A DNA stretch of 64,000 bases from Bog-473 sp963840435 (GTDB taxonomy: Bacteria; Actinomycetota; Acidimicrobiia; Acidimicrobiales; RAAP-2), in NCBI GenBank assembly GCA_963840435.1, contig CAWIYY010000001.1:62001-126000 (forward strand), in the 5' to 3' direction. Below the pieces are notes generated by a model that worked only from the letters and a program-made list of their open reading frames with translations, did not search any database and was not told the DNA's origin. Shown one piece after another: positions 54,851-62,501 of this stretch (positions are counted from its first letter, which is position 1; each line of letters starts with the position of its first letter). The translations under genes and the position numbers were made by a program.

Positions 54851-54869
54851 TACAAACAGACAGTTGGTA
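54851..54869. promoter_or_regulatory. Candidate TetR operator between divergent genes
   Basis: TACAAAC-AGACA-GTTGGTA is an inverted repeat with six of seven arm bases matching. It lies in the 55-base gap between the TetR gene and the hydrolase gene, next to the TATATA box at 54868-54873 that probably serves the hydrolase. Confidence 0.45.
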
Positions 54870-54884
54870 TATAACATCGAAGAC

Positions 54885-55793
54885 ATGACCACCACACCCC
54901 ACGCCATCAACGAAGAGAGCACGAGCACCGCCGCAGCCACCGTGCTGGCGCGCAAAACCACTGAAGTGGACGGCGAGCGCATCGGGTACGTCGATGCCGG
55001 TGACAGCGACGCCCCGGTCGCGCTGTTCGTACACGGCGTGCTCGTGAACGCGGACCTGTGGCGCAACGTCATCTTTGACGTCGCCGACCTCCGCCGCTGT
55101 ATTGCACCCGACCTGCCGGCGCACGGGGCCAGTCCCATTCCCGGTGCGGACGCAGACGTCTCGTTGACCGGACTGGCCCGAATGCTCAACGGGCTGTGCG
55201 ACCAGCTCGGTTTCGAACGGGTCGACGTCGTGGCCAACGACACCGGCGGAGCCGTCGCTCAGGTGTTCGCCGCCCACTATCCGGGACGGATCCGCACTCT
55301 GACCCTGACCAACTGCGACGTGTATGACAACTTCCCGCCCGAGGCCTTCAAGCCCTTCATGGAAATGGCCTTTGCCGGGGAGTTCGGGCCGGCTGTGGCC
55401 GCCATGGCCGACGACCGCGACCTGGCCCGCTCCGAAGTCGGGTTCGGCACCGGGTACGTGCAAGCGGGGCAACTCAGCGACGAGGTTGTCGACAGCTACC
55501 TCGCGCCCTTCGTGCCCGATCAGGGCAAGGGCCTCGAGCGTGTGCTTACTGCAGGCAGCGCTGATGAGCTGACCGGGATCGCTCCGTTGTTGGCCGAGTT
55601 GACTGCGCCGACGCAGGTCGCCTGGGGAACGGCAGACATCTTCTTCGGACCCGAGTGGGCCGAGCGTCTTCGCGACCTCATCCCCGCCGTCGAGCGGGTC
55701 ACCCTCGTTCCCGACGCCATGCTTTTCTGGGTGGACGAGAGAGCGGCCGACCTGGTGCCCCTGCTCCGGGATTTCTGGCAGGAACACGACTGA
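54885..55793 (+). CDS. Alpha/beta hydrolase, dehalogenase-like
   Basis: A 302-residue alpha/beta hydrolase. 'ALFVHGVLVNADLW' is the oxyanion loop, 'DVVANDTGGAVAQ' carries Asp at the nucleophile position as in haloalkane dehalogenases and epoxide hydrolases, and 'WGTADIFFGPEWAERL' supplies an acid. The place where a histidine is expected reads 'DAMLFWVDERA' with none; related actinobacterial proteins I recall read 'GARLFFPEER' there too, so this may be a family trait. The substrate is unknown. It is next to a TetR gene and begins at ATG 54885. Confidence 0.85.
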   Translation: MTTTPHAINEESTSTAAATVLARKTTEVDGERIGYVDAGDSDAPVALFVHGVLVNADLWRNVIFDVADLRRCIAPDLPAHGASPIPGADADVSLTGLARMLNGLCDQLGFERVDVVANDTGGAVAQVFAAHYPGRIRTLTLTNCDVYDNFPPEAFKPFMEMAFAGEFGPAVAAMADDRDLARSEVGFGTGYVQAGQLSDEVVDSYLAPFVPDQGKGLERVLTAGSADELTGIAPLLAELTAPTQVAWGTADIFFGPEWAERLRDLIPAVERVTLVPDAMLFWVDERAADLVPLLRDFWQEHD

Positions 55794-55846
55794 GTCCGAC
55801 TGCCGCCCCGCTGCCTGGCCGGTGGCGGGGCGGTACCCTGCATCGG

Positions 55847-56326
55847 GTGAGTGGTGCAGAGCGCGTCGGCTTCCTGCGCGGTGCCCGGGATCTCATGGAT
55901 CTGCGTTACGCCGAGCCGCTCGACCTCGAGCAGATGGCAGCCGAGGCAGGTTTCTCGAAATTTCACTTCGCCCGGGCCTTCAAAGATGCCTATGGCGAAA
56001 CGCCCGCCAACTATCTGACCCGACGGCGAGTGGAGCGGGCCAAGGACCTCTTGCGTTCCGCCAACCTGACGGTCACCGAAGTCTGCATGTTGGTTGGCTT
56101 CTCCAGCCTGGGTTCGTTCAGCACTCGCTTCTCCGAGCTCGTCGGCTTGTCGCCCAGCGCCTTCCAGCGTGCATCGGCCGCTCGCGGCGGTCCGCCACCC
56201 ATCCCCGGCTGCTTCCTCATGGAGTGGGGCCGCCCCCGGGCGACATCGGATCCTCCGAAGAGAGCAATCCCGGAGAAGCCAGACGCGGGCGCGCAGTCCT
56301 ACCCTGACGGAGACCGACGTTCGTAG
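55847..56326 (+). CDS. AraC-family transcriptional regulator (short)
   Basis: A 159-residue protein that is almost only an AraC double HTH: 'PLDLEQMAAEAGFSKFHFARAFKDAYGETPANYLTRRRVERAKDLL' (about residues 22-67) and 'VTEVCMLVGFSSLGSFSTRF'. There is no ligand domain. The GTG follows TACCCT by seven bases, so the message is leaderless. The VOC gene 20 bases downstream is the obvious target; AraC-VOC pairs of this kind are common in actinobacteria. Confidence 0.9.
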   Translation: MSGAERVGFLRGARDLMDLRYAEPLDLEQMAAEAGFSKFHFARAFKDAYGETPANYLTRRRVERAKDLLRSANLTVTEVCMLVGFSSLGSFSTRFSELVGLSPSAFQRASAARGGPPPIPGCFLMEWGRPRATSDPPKRAIPEKPDAGAQSYPDGDRRS

Positions 56327-56346
56327 GAAAGAAAGGGACCGGATCA

Positions 56347-56793
56347 ATGATCAGCCACCTCTCGCACACAAGTGTTTTCGTCCTCGACCAGGACTCCGCA
56401 AAGACCTTCTACACGGAGACACTGGGTTTCGAGCTGCGATTCGACATCACGATGGGGGAGGAGTTCGAAGGCGCGGGCGCCGGCTTCCGCTGGCTCACTG
56501 TGGGGGCGAAAGATCAACCCGATCTGCAGTTGATCCTCTCTTCGTGTGACATGGGCCGTTCCCCAGACGCCGCCGCTCAGCTCCGCGAGTTGGTGGCCAG
56601 CGGCGCCATGGGGGTGGGAGTGATGGGGACCGACGATTGTCACCGCACCTACCAAGAACTCTTGGCCAAAGGCGTGACCTTCCTCTCGGAGCCCGCCGAA
56701 CGTCCGTATGGCATCGAGGCGACGCTGCGCGACGTCTCGGGCAACCTGATGAGCTTGACCCAGGCGTTCGCCATCCAGGCGCCCACCGACTGA
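56347..56793 (+). CDS. VOC family protein
   Basis: A 148-residue glyoxalase-like protein. 'HTSVFVLDQDSAKTFYTETLGFELRFD' (about residues 6-32) and the end 'ATLRDVSGNLMSLTQAF' show the two beta-alpha-beta modules. It has the H and E positions of metal-binding members at least in part (His6, 'GIEATLRD'). It shares a transcript with the AraC gene and may sense or detoxify the inducer. A GAAAGAAAGGGA stretch precedes the ATG. Confidence 0.87.
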   Translation: MISHLSHTSVFVLDQDSAKTFYTETLGFELRFDITMGEEFEGAGAGFRWLTVGAKDQPDLQLILSSCDMGRSPDAAAQLRELVASGAMGVGVMGTDDCHRTYQELLAKGVTFLSEPAERPYGIEATLRDVSGNLMSLTQAFAIQAPTD

Positions 56794-56858
56794 TCGCGCG
56801 CCGGGGGCCTCAGGTTGCAGCCGGAGGTTCCTCATCTCCTCCGAGTCCGCCCGCTGGG

Positions 56859-56895
56859 TTGACAACGGGGTCATTTCATATAACCTTTTGGTTAT
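56859..56895 (+). promoter_or_regulatory. Promoter and operator of the ArsR-SRPBCC operon
   Basis: TTGACA (56859-56864), 16 bases, then TAACCT (56881-56886), with ATG 56894 seven bases on. The perfect inverted repeat ATAACC-TTTT-GGTTAT (56880-56895) covers the -10 box and the first two bases of the start codon. A bound ArsR dimer would block polymerase at its own start. Confidence 0.7.
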
Positions 56896-57295
56896 GGTAA
56901 CTGCGATGCTCGGCCAGCCTCTCTCCGAAGAGCAGCTCGACAGAGCGTTTGGGGCGTTGGCCGACCCGACCCGGCGGGCCATCCTGACCCGGTTGTCCGA
57001 GGGCGATGCTGGTGTGCTCGACGTGGCGGCGCCATTCCCCATGAGCCAGCCCGCCATCACCAAGCACTTGCGCGTGCTCGAGGATGCCGGGCTGATCTCA
57101 CGGCACCGGCTGGCCCGCCGGCGCATGTGCCACCTGGAGCCGCAGCGCCTCAAGCAGTTGTCGGATTGGGTCGGTTCCTACCGCCAGTTCTGGGAGGAGA
57201 GCTTCGAGCAACTCGATGAGCTGCTTGAAGACCTGCAGAGATCCGAACCGCCGACACGGACACGGCAGCGACGAACCAAGGGAGAAAGAACGTGA
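56894..57295 (+). CDS. ArsR-family transcriptional regulator
   Basis: A 133-residue winged-helix regulator: 'ALADPTRRAILTRLSEGDAGVLDVAAPFPMSQPAITKHLRVLEDAGLI' region (about residues 21-68). It lacks the metal-binding Cys box of ArsR/SmtB sensors, as is usual for ArsR proteins paired with SRPBCC proteins. The SRPBCC gene overlaps its stop by four bases. The leaderless start and overlapping operator suggest tight autorepression. Confidence 0.93.
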   Translation: MVTAMLGQPLSEEQLDRAFGALADPTRRAILTRLSEGDAGVLDVAAPFPMSQPAITKHLRVLEDAGLISRHRLARRRMCHLEPQRLKQLSDWVGSYRQFWEESFEQLDELLEDLQRSEPPTRTRQRRTKGERT

Positions 57296-57780
57296 CCATG
57301 ACCAACACCAAGACCGAGATCATTATGCCTGCGGGGGAGCCGATCATTGAGGTCCGGCGCTTCCTCAAGGCCCCGCCCGAAATGGTGTACCGAGTTCTGA
57401 CCGAGGCTGAGTTCCTTCGCCGCTGGTGGGGTCCGCGTCGACTCGAAATCGCAGAATGCAAAGTCGACCTGCGTGTCGGCGGCACCTGGCGAATCGTGCA
57501 CCGGGCGCCGGACGGCAGCAAGTTCGCTTTCCACGGCGAATTCCTCGAACTCGACCCGCCGCGTCGGCGGGTGGCGACCTTTGTCTACGAGGGTGCACCC
57601 GATGCCACCGCGACCGAGACGTTCGAGCTCGGCGCCGTCAAGGGCGGCACCTTGCTGCGCTCGGTGATGGTGCACGACTCGGTGGCCAACCGCGACATGC
57701 ACGTGGACAGCGGCATGGAGGAAGGCCTCCTTGATTCGTATGCCCGAATGGACGAACTACTGGCCGAGGTGTCCGCGTGA
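57292..57780 (+). CDS. SRPBCC (AHSA1-like) domain protein
   Basis: A 162-residue START/AHSA1-type ligand-binding protein. 'VRRFLKAPPEMVYRVLTEAEFLRRWWGPR' (about residues 19-47), 'VGGTWRIVHRAPDG' and the last helix 'MEEGLLDSYARMDELL' are standard. Likely binds a hydrophobic small molecule. Translation is coupled to the ArsR gene by a GTGA overlap (GTG 57292); an ATG at 57298 is an alternative. Confidence 0.9.
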   Translation: MTMTNTKTEIIMPAGEPIIEVRRFLKAPPEMVYRVLTEAEFLRRWWGPRRLEIAECKVDLRVGGTWRIVHRAPDGSKFAFHGEFLELDPPRRRVATFVYEGAPDATATETFELGAVKGGTLLRSVMVHDSVANRDMHVDSGMEEGLLDSYARMDELLAEVSA

Positions 57781-57816
57781 GCACGGTTTTCGGGACAGAA
57801 GAGAGGGGAGCGGGAC

Positions 57817-57928
57817 ATGACTGTTACGACGTCGTAGACGGATCTCGACATCTACGGGTGCAATGGGCTGACGGTTCCCCTGAGTCTCACGATCGCCGCT
57901 CCGGAGAGGTGGATCCCCTGGCGACGCG
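57817..57928 (+). pseudogene. Possible remnant of a split-barrel (PPOX) gene
   Basis: After a good ribosome site (GAGAGGGGAG) an ATG at 57817 opens MTVTTS and meets TAG at 57835. The same frame continues with 'TDLDIYGCNGLTVP', which recalls the N-terminus of some actinobacterial pyridoxamine-phosphate-oxidase-like proteins, then becomes unrecognisable and stops at 57973. It sits just after the SRPBCC gene. A decayed gene is my best reading, with low certainty. Confidence 0.3.
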
Positions 57929-58435
57929 CTAGAGGGGATGCCCCGGGCGGAAGTTCGGCGCGTCGCGATAGGTAAGAAGCCCATCATGGCTTCCGCTCAC
58001 CGCTCGCTCGGCTCGCACCAGGTAGGCCTCGTGGTCACCCGCCGAGATGTGGCCGAGGATGTGGCCTTCCATGCTCACTGCCGATTCCACCAGCAGCGGC
58101 GCGCCGGTTTGCCCGAGTCGCCAGTCGCATTGGGCGAATTTGTCTACCAAGTCCCCTGTCTCTTCGCCGAAGATGCGAGCCAGTTCGTGCTGATCGTCAC
58201 CCAGGAGGTGGAGGCCAATGGCTTCGGACCGCTCCGCCACGTCGAAGGTGTGGTTCACCTTGGCGATACAGACCAGGAAGTTGGGTGGATCGATGCTGCA
58301 CTGGGTCACAAAACCGGCGAGACATCCGCTCATTTCGCCATCCGTCGTCCGAACTGTGACGACGTAGTAGGGAAAGTCGATCCGCTCGAAGAAGGCCTCG
58401 AGCGCCTCATCCGGTGAGGGCAGCCGGCCGCTCAT
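57929..58435 (-). CDS. Flavin-reductase-like FMN-binding protein
   Basis: A 168-residue protein of the flavin reductase domain group: 'FPYYVVTVRTTDGEMSGCLAGFVTQCSIDPPNFLVCIAK' region (about residues 20-58), 'HLLGDDQHELARIFGEETGD' and 'GHISAGDHEAYLVRAE'. It should bind FMN and reduce it with NAD(P)H or serve as a small reductase component. The ATG at 58435 is chosen; just upstream in frame lies a (GCT)5 run that would encode five serines if an earlier start were used. It diverges from the MFS exporter gene. Confidence 0.82.
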   Translation of the reverse strand: MSGRLPSPDEALEAFFERIDFPYYVVTVRTTDGEMSGCLAGFVTQCSIDPPNFLVCIAKVNHTFDVAERSEAIGLHLLGDDQHELARIFGEETGDLVDKFAQCDWRLGQTGAPLLVESAVSMEGHILGHISAGDHEAYLVRAERAVSGSHDGLLTYRDAPNFRPGHPL

Positions 58436-58587
58436 GGGTCTACGGAGCAAGCTGCTGCTGCTGCTGCCCACATTGGCTTCTTTGCTCTCAACGAACAACA
58501 CCACCCACCTCGCAAGGTCGTCCCATCCGGGCGAGGTTCCGGTCTGACCAGCCCAGCTCCGCACCGCCTCGCCGAAAAGACCCGTAC

Positions 58588-58599
58588 CCTGGCGCCAGG
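58588..58599 (+). promoter_or_regulatory. Perfect palindrome at the exporter promoter
   Basis: CCTGGCGCCAGG is a perfect 12-base palindrome that overlaps TACCCT at 58585-58590, the probable -10 box of the MFS gene, 23 bases before ATG 58613. It is a good candidate operator, though no regulator gene is adjacent. Confidence 0.45.
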
Positions 58600-58612
58600 T
58601 GGGTAAAACTCA

Positions 58613-60265
58613 ATGGCTGTGATGCCTGGAGATGCATCAGGACGCCAGACGGCGACTGCTAGCGGCGCCTTCTCGGACGGGGCCCCGGATGGGTTCGAGG
58701 TCAAGGAGGGCGGCCTGGGATCGGTCGCGCAAAAACTGGCGCTGGCCACCTTGTGCGCCGTCCTCTTCCTGACCTTCCTCGACAACACCGTCGTGAGCGT
58801 CGGCTTGGCGAATGTCCAGAGCGACCTGCACGCTGGCGTGACCTCGTTGCAGTGGGTGGTGAACGGGTACGCGTTGACCTTCGCCAGCTTCATGTTGGCG
58901 GCCGGGATGCTCGGAGACATGCTCGGCCGCAAGCGCATCATGCTCGCTGGGGTCGCGATCTTCTGCGCTGGTTCGGTCGTCGCCGCCCTGGCGAGCAACG
59001 TCGACTGGCTCATCGCCGGCCGGGTGATCATGGGTGTGGGCGCGGCGGCAAGCGAGCCGGGGACACTCTCGATCATCCGCCATGTCTATCCGGACCGGGG
59101 CACTCGGGCCGACGCCCTTGGCGTGTGGGCCGCTGTCTCGGGTCTCGCCCTGGCTATGGGTCCCGTCATCGGTGGAGCGCTGGTCGGGTTCTCGAGCTGG
59201 CGCGCCATCTTCTGGTTCAACCTGGGCTTCGGCGTGGTCGCCTTCTCCTTGGCCGCGGCCGTGGTCCCCGAGACCTCCGATCGGCAAGGCCGTCGCTTCG
59301 ATTACTCCGGTTTCTTGCTTGGAGCGGCCTTCCTGGCCTCGTTGTCCTTTGCCGTCATCCAGGGGGAGCAATCCGGCTACACCTCGGCTCCGATCCTGGC
59401 ACTCTTCGTCATCTGCGCCCTCTCCGGGGTGGCATTCGTGCTGGCCGAGCGCCATGTCAAGAGCCCGATGCTGGACCTGTCGATGTTCCGGCGCCCCCCT
59501 TTCGCCGGCTCGACGTTCGTGGCGTTCGTGGCCTACTTCGGGACGTTCTCCATCTTCTTCTTCACTGCTCTCTATCTCCAGGTCGTTGCCAATGCGACGG
59601 CGTATCAAACTGCGGTCGATTTCCTGCCCATGGCCGCCGGCCTGATCGTCACGTCCGCGCTGACCGGACCGCTCGTTGCGCGCATCGGTCCTCGCTGGCC
59701 CATGGTCATCGGCTGCCTCCTGGCCGGAGGTGGCATCCTGCTGGCCAGCAAGGTCCTGAGCCCAACGGTGACCTTCGGCACGCTCGGATGGGTCCTGCCC
59801 ATCGCCGGGATCGGCATCGGGATGCTGCTCGTCCCGGTCACTTCCGTGCCCTTGACCGTTGTGCCCCCTGAACGCTCGGGGATGGCGGCATCGGCCACGA
59901 ACACCAGCCGCGAGATGGGAGCCGTATTCGGCGTGGCCATCCTCGGCTCCATCGTGAACGGGAAGCTCACCGGCGACCTGGCGGCTCGCCTCAAGGCAAT
60001 TGGCATTCCACCCACCTTTCAGAGCCTGGTGGAACACGCCATCCAAACGGGCGGCGCCTCGAGCGGGGGAGCGGCGAGCAACGCCGAACACTCGAATAAT
60101 GCCGCCGTGGCCAAGATCGCCACCAAGGTGGTGAACGCCGCCTACCAGGCTTTTGGATCGGGCCTCCATGTCGCCCTGGTGCTCTCCGGCAGCCTGATCC
60201 TGGCCGGTGCCGTGGTTGCCAGCTTGACGATCCACCGCCCGAAAGGCGAGACCTTCGACCTCTGA
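58613..60265 (+). CDS. MFS transporter, DHA2 (EmrB/QacA) type
   Basis: A 550-residue exporter with about fourteen helices. 'LFLTFLDNTVVSVGLANVQ' in helix 1 is the DHA2 signature, 'GMLGDMLGRKRIMLAG' is motif A, and 'GPVIGGALVGFSSWRAIFWFN' (about 185-205) is motif C. A soluble loop of about 45 residues rich in Ser/Ala/Asn lies before the last helix. It should export hydrophobic drugs using protons. No TetR or MarR gene is next to it; the divergent flavin reductase may be functionally linked. Confidence 0.92.
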   Translation: MAVMPGDASGRQTATASGAFSDGAPDGFEVKEGGLGSVAQKLALATLCAVLFLTFLDNTVVSVGLANVQSDLHAGVTSLQWVVNGYALTFASFMLAAGMLGDMLGRKRIMLAGVAIFCAGSVVAALASNVDWLIAGRVIMGVGAAASEPGTLSIIRHVYPDRGTRADALGVWAAVSGLALAMGPVIGGALVGFSSWRAIFWFNLGFGVVAFSLAAAVVPETSDRQGRRFDYSGFLLGAAFLASLSFAVIQGEQSGYTSAPILALFVICALSGVAFVLAERHVKSPMLDLSMFRRPPFAGSTFVAFVAYFGTFSIFFFTALYLQVVANATAYQTAVDFLPMAAGLIVTSALTGPLVARIGPRWPMVIGCLLAGGGILLASKVLSPTVTFGTLGWVLPIAGIGIGMLLVPVTSVPLTVVPPERSGMAASATNTSREMGAVFGVAILGSIVNGKLTGDLAARLKAIGIPPTFQSLVEHAIQTGGASSGGAASNAEHSNNAAVAKIATKVVNAAYQAFGSGLHVALVLSGSLILAGAVVASLTIHRPKGETFDL

Positions 60266-60460
60266 CGCATCAGTCACGCGGGCGAGTTGGCAGCGGCGTT
60301 CCTTCCTACCCTCACGTCGTGGCGGCAGCATGCAGGGCGGACGACGCGTCTCACCCAGCCCGGGCGGAGCGGCTGGCCGCGCGAAGCCAATCGACGACCT
60401 CCGATCCACAAATCCGGCATCGGGCCGGGCGCACTGGTCGGCCCGGGGCGGTCTCGATCC
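60266..60460. other. Gap between converging genes with a GC hairpin
   Basis: This 195-base stretch has no gene. CGGGCCG (60421-60427) pairs with CGGCCCG (60439-60445), seven pairs with an 11-base loop, without a T-run. It may end transcription of either the exporter gene or the opposing repeat-protein gene. Confidence 0.35.
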
Positions 60461-62266
60461 TCAGGTCGTCAGGTCGACCGCCACGCTCCCCGTGTTCGTT
60501 CCGACGTTTCCGCTCGTTGGTGTCAGCTCGATGCTGTAGGTACCAGTGCCGGGGAGCAAGACTCCGGTTAACGAGTCGGACTGCGAAGCGCAGCCACCAT
60601 TCCCGATCTCCGTCCCGTTCGGACTGAGTACTTGCAGCGTGAGGTCGCAGTTGCCTGGGAAGGTGCCGCCGCTCGTCGCCACTGAGACAGTTTGTCCAGC
60701 AGTACCGGAAAAGGTGAAGGTTTGGCCCTGACCAGTGTGGGTCGAGGTAAAGGTGACCGGTGCTCCGTTCTCTGTGATGGTGCCGTTGGCGGGGTTCTCC
60801 GATACCGCCAGATTCAGGCTGCCGGTATTGGTCCCGACGTTCGACGCTTCTGGGAAGAGCTCAATGGTGTACGTGCCCTTGCCGGGAAGCGTCGTGTCGC
60901 CGATGAAGCTCGACTGCGACGCACACCCGCCGTTGCCCAATACGGTGCCGCTCTGGCTGACGAGCAGGATTTCCAGGTCGCAGTTGCTAGGGAAAGTCCC
61001 CCCGTACGTGGACACGGTTACGACCTGCCCCGGCTTGCCTTTGAAGGTGTAGTTCCGCCCTTGCCCGGTGTGAGTTGCGGTGAAGGTTGCAGCCGGGCCG
61101 TTCTCGATGACGGTGGAGTTCGCCAGGTCGCTCGAAAGGGCGACTTTCACGGAGCCGGAGTTCGACCCCACGTTTGCTCCCTGCGGCTGCATGACGATGG
61201 TGTACGTGCCCGTGCCCGGCAGCGTGGTCTCACCGAGGAAACCCGTCTGCGATGAGCACCCCGCGTTACCTATGACGGCTCCGGCGGAGTCCTCCAGGAG
61301 CATCTCCAGGTCGCAGGTGCCCGGGAACGTACCGTTGTAGGCGGACACGCTCACCTGCTGGCCGGCGGTGCCGCTGAAGGTCAGATTGCCGCCCTGCCCT
61401 GTCGACGTCGTGGTGAAGCTGACCGGGGCGCCGTTCTCGGTGATGGGCACGTTCGCCACGTTGGAGGAGAGAGCGATGGTGACATGCTTGCCTGAAGTGT
61501 TTCCGAGGTCGTTGTTCTCCGGGACCAGGTCGATGTAGTAGGTGCCCTTACCCTCGAGCGTCGTGTCGCCGATGAACGTGGAACTCGACGAGCACCCTCC
61601 GTCGGCCAACACGGTGCCGTTCGAATCGAGCAAGAACATCTCGAGATCGCAGCTACCCGGGAAGTTGCCGTCGTAGGCGGAAATGCTCACCGTTTCGACC
61701 TTCTTGCCCCTGAACGAGTACTCCTGTCCCTGGCCGGTGCCGGTGGTCGTGAACGTCGTCGGGGTCGCCGCGTCGGCCGTGATCGTGCCAACCGCCTGGT
61801 TGGACGAGAGGTACAGCGTCACGGTCCCCAGGTCGTTGTCGGTCGGAGCCAGCTTCAACGTATAGGTGCCGGCCCCCGGCAGCGTCGTCTCACTCAGGAA
61901 GCCGCTCGTGCCGACACAGCCGTCGCTCGAAACCGTGTTCCCATTCTGGTCGAGCAACAGGAGGTTGACGTCGCACGCACTTGCGAAGGTCCCGTTCGTC
62001 ACGGTTGCCGTGACTACCTCGCCCGAGTTGCCCGAGAATGTCCATGTCGACGCTTGGCCGGCTGTGGTGATCGATGCGGTCGTCGGAGTCGCCGCGTTGG
62101 CGCTGATGGTGCCGCTGTTGGCAGATGCCGTCCCTCCCCCCACGAGCAGCAGCACGCCACACATGGCTGCACTGGCTGCCCCGAGGCACAGTAGCTGGCG
62201 CCACAATCGGTGCATTGAGGTCCACACGTGTGCAACGCGTCCGAGTTTCGTCGTTGATGCAGGCAT
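60461..62266 (-). CDS. Secreted protein of five tandem PPC-like domains
   Basis: A 601-residue secreted protein. An N-terminal signal (about 20-50, ending near TASA) is followed by five repeats of about 107-113 residues from residue 52 to the end. Each has 'GQ...FTFSG-AGQ-V-VS', 'GTFPG-CDLE-LL', 'GNGGC', and 'TLPG-GTYTIEL-P', with one Cys pair per repeat, probably a disulfide. The pattern fits bacterial pre-peptidase C-terminal (PPC) jelly-roll domains, here with no attached enzyme. It may bind surface or polymer ligands. GAAGGGGAT is the ribosome site. It is followed upstream by a Tat-exported phosphoesterase gene on the same strand. Confidence 0.87.
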   Translation of the reverse strand: MPASTTKLGRVAHVWTSMHRLWRQLLCLGAASAAMCGVLLLVGGGTASANSGTISANAATPTTASITTAGQASTWTFSGNSGEVVTATVTNGTFASACDVNLLLLDQNGNTVSSDGCVGTSGFLSETTLPGAGTYTLKLAPTDNDLGTVTLYLSSNQAVGTITADAATPTTFTTTGTGQGQEYSFRGKKVETVSISAYDGNFPGSCDLEMFLLDSNGTVLADGGCSSSSTFIGDTTLEGKGTYYIDLVPENNDLGNTSGKHVTIALSSNVANVPITENGAPVSFTTTSTGQGGNLTFSGTAGQQVSVSAYNGTFPGTCDLEMLLEDSAGAVIGNAGCSSQTGFLGETTLPGTGTYTIVMQPQGANVGSNSGSVKVALSSDLANSTVIENGPAATFTATHTGQGRNYTFKGKPGQVVTVSTYGGTFPSNCDLEILLVSQSGTVLGNGGCASQSSFIGDTTLPGKGTYTIELFPEASNVGTNTGSLNLAVSENPANGTITENGAPVTFTSTHTGQGQTFTFSGTAGQTVSVATSGGTFPGNCDLTLQVLSPNGTEIGNGGCASQSDSLTGVLLPGTGTYSIELTPTSGNVGTNTGSVAVDLTT

Positions 62267-62501
62267 AGGAAATCCCCTTCCGATGCGTCACAACCGCCTT
62301 CGACGCGGCCGAAAATACCGCAGTCTGCGCCGTGAAGCGAGACCCTTTTTTGCACCGGAAGTCACGAATTGGAAGCTCGGATTTCAGGGCTTTTTTGCAC
62401 TGTGACGGAAACAACGATCAATGGGGAGCGACAGGGCGACGAATCCGGCCTGCGCTCAGGGAGGACGCGAAAGAAAGTGCAGGTCCCAGTGGGTCAGCGG
62501 T
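62267..62501 (-). promoter_or_regulatory. Upstream region of the PPC-repeat gene with twin GTGCAAAAAAG
   Basis: On the minus strand GTGCAAAAAAG occurs at 62400-62390 and again at 62355-62345, 45 bases apart, about 80-135 bases before the ATG at 62266. Such A-tracts can bend DNA or bind a nucleoid protein or regulator. No gene or clear terminator for the upstream phosphoesterase is visible in the rest of this 235-base gap. Confidence 0.45.

Noticed and set aside
54885..55793. Missing catalytic histidine in the TetR-linked alpha/beta hydrolase as evidence of an inactive enzyme
   Set aside because: Related actinobacterial proteins, as I recall them, also lack it at this place, so it is more likely a family feature than a lesion.
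58451..58465. (GCT)5 run before the flavin reductase gene as a phase-variable coding repeat
   Set aside because: It lies upstream of the best start codon and is short, so length change would probably not affect the protein.
60461..62110. Long tandem DNA repeats near the window end
   Set aside because: They encode the five PPC-like domains in frame and are not a mobile or CRISPR element.
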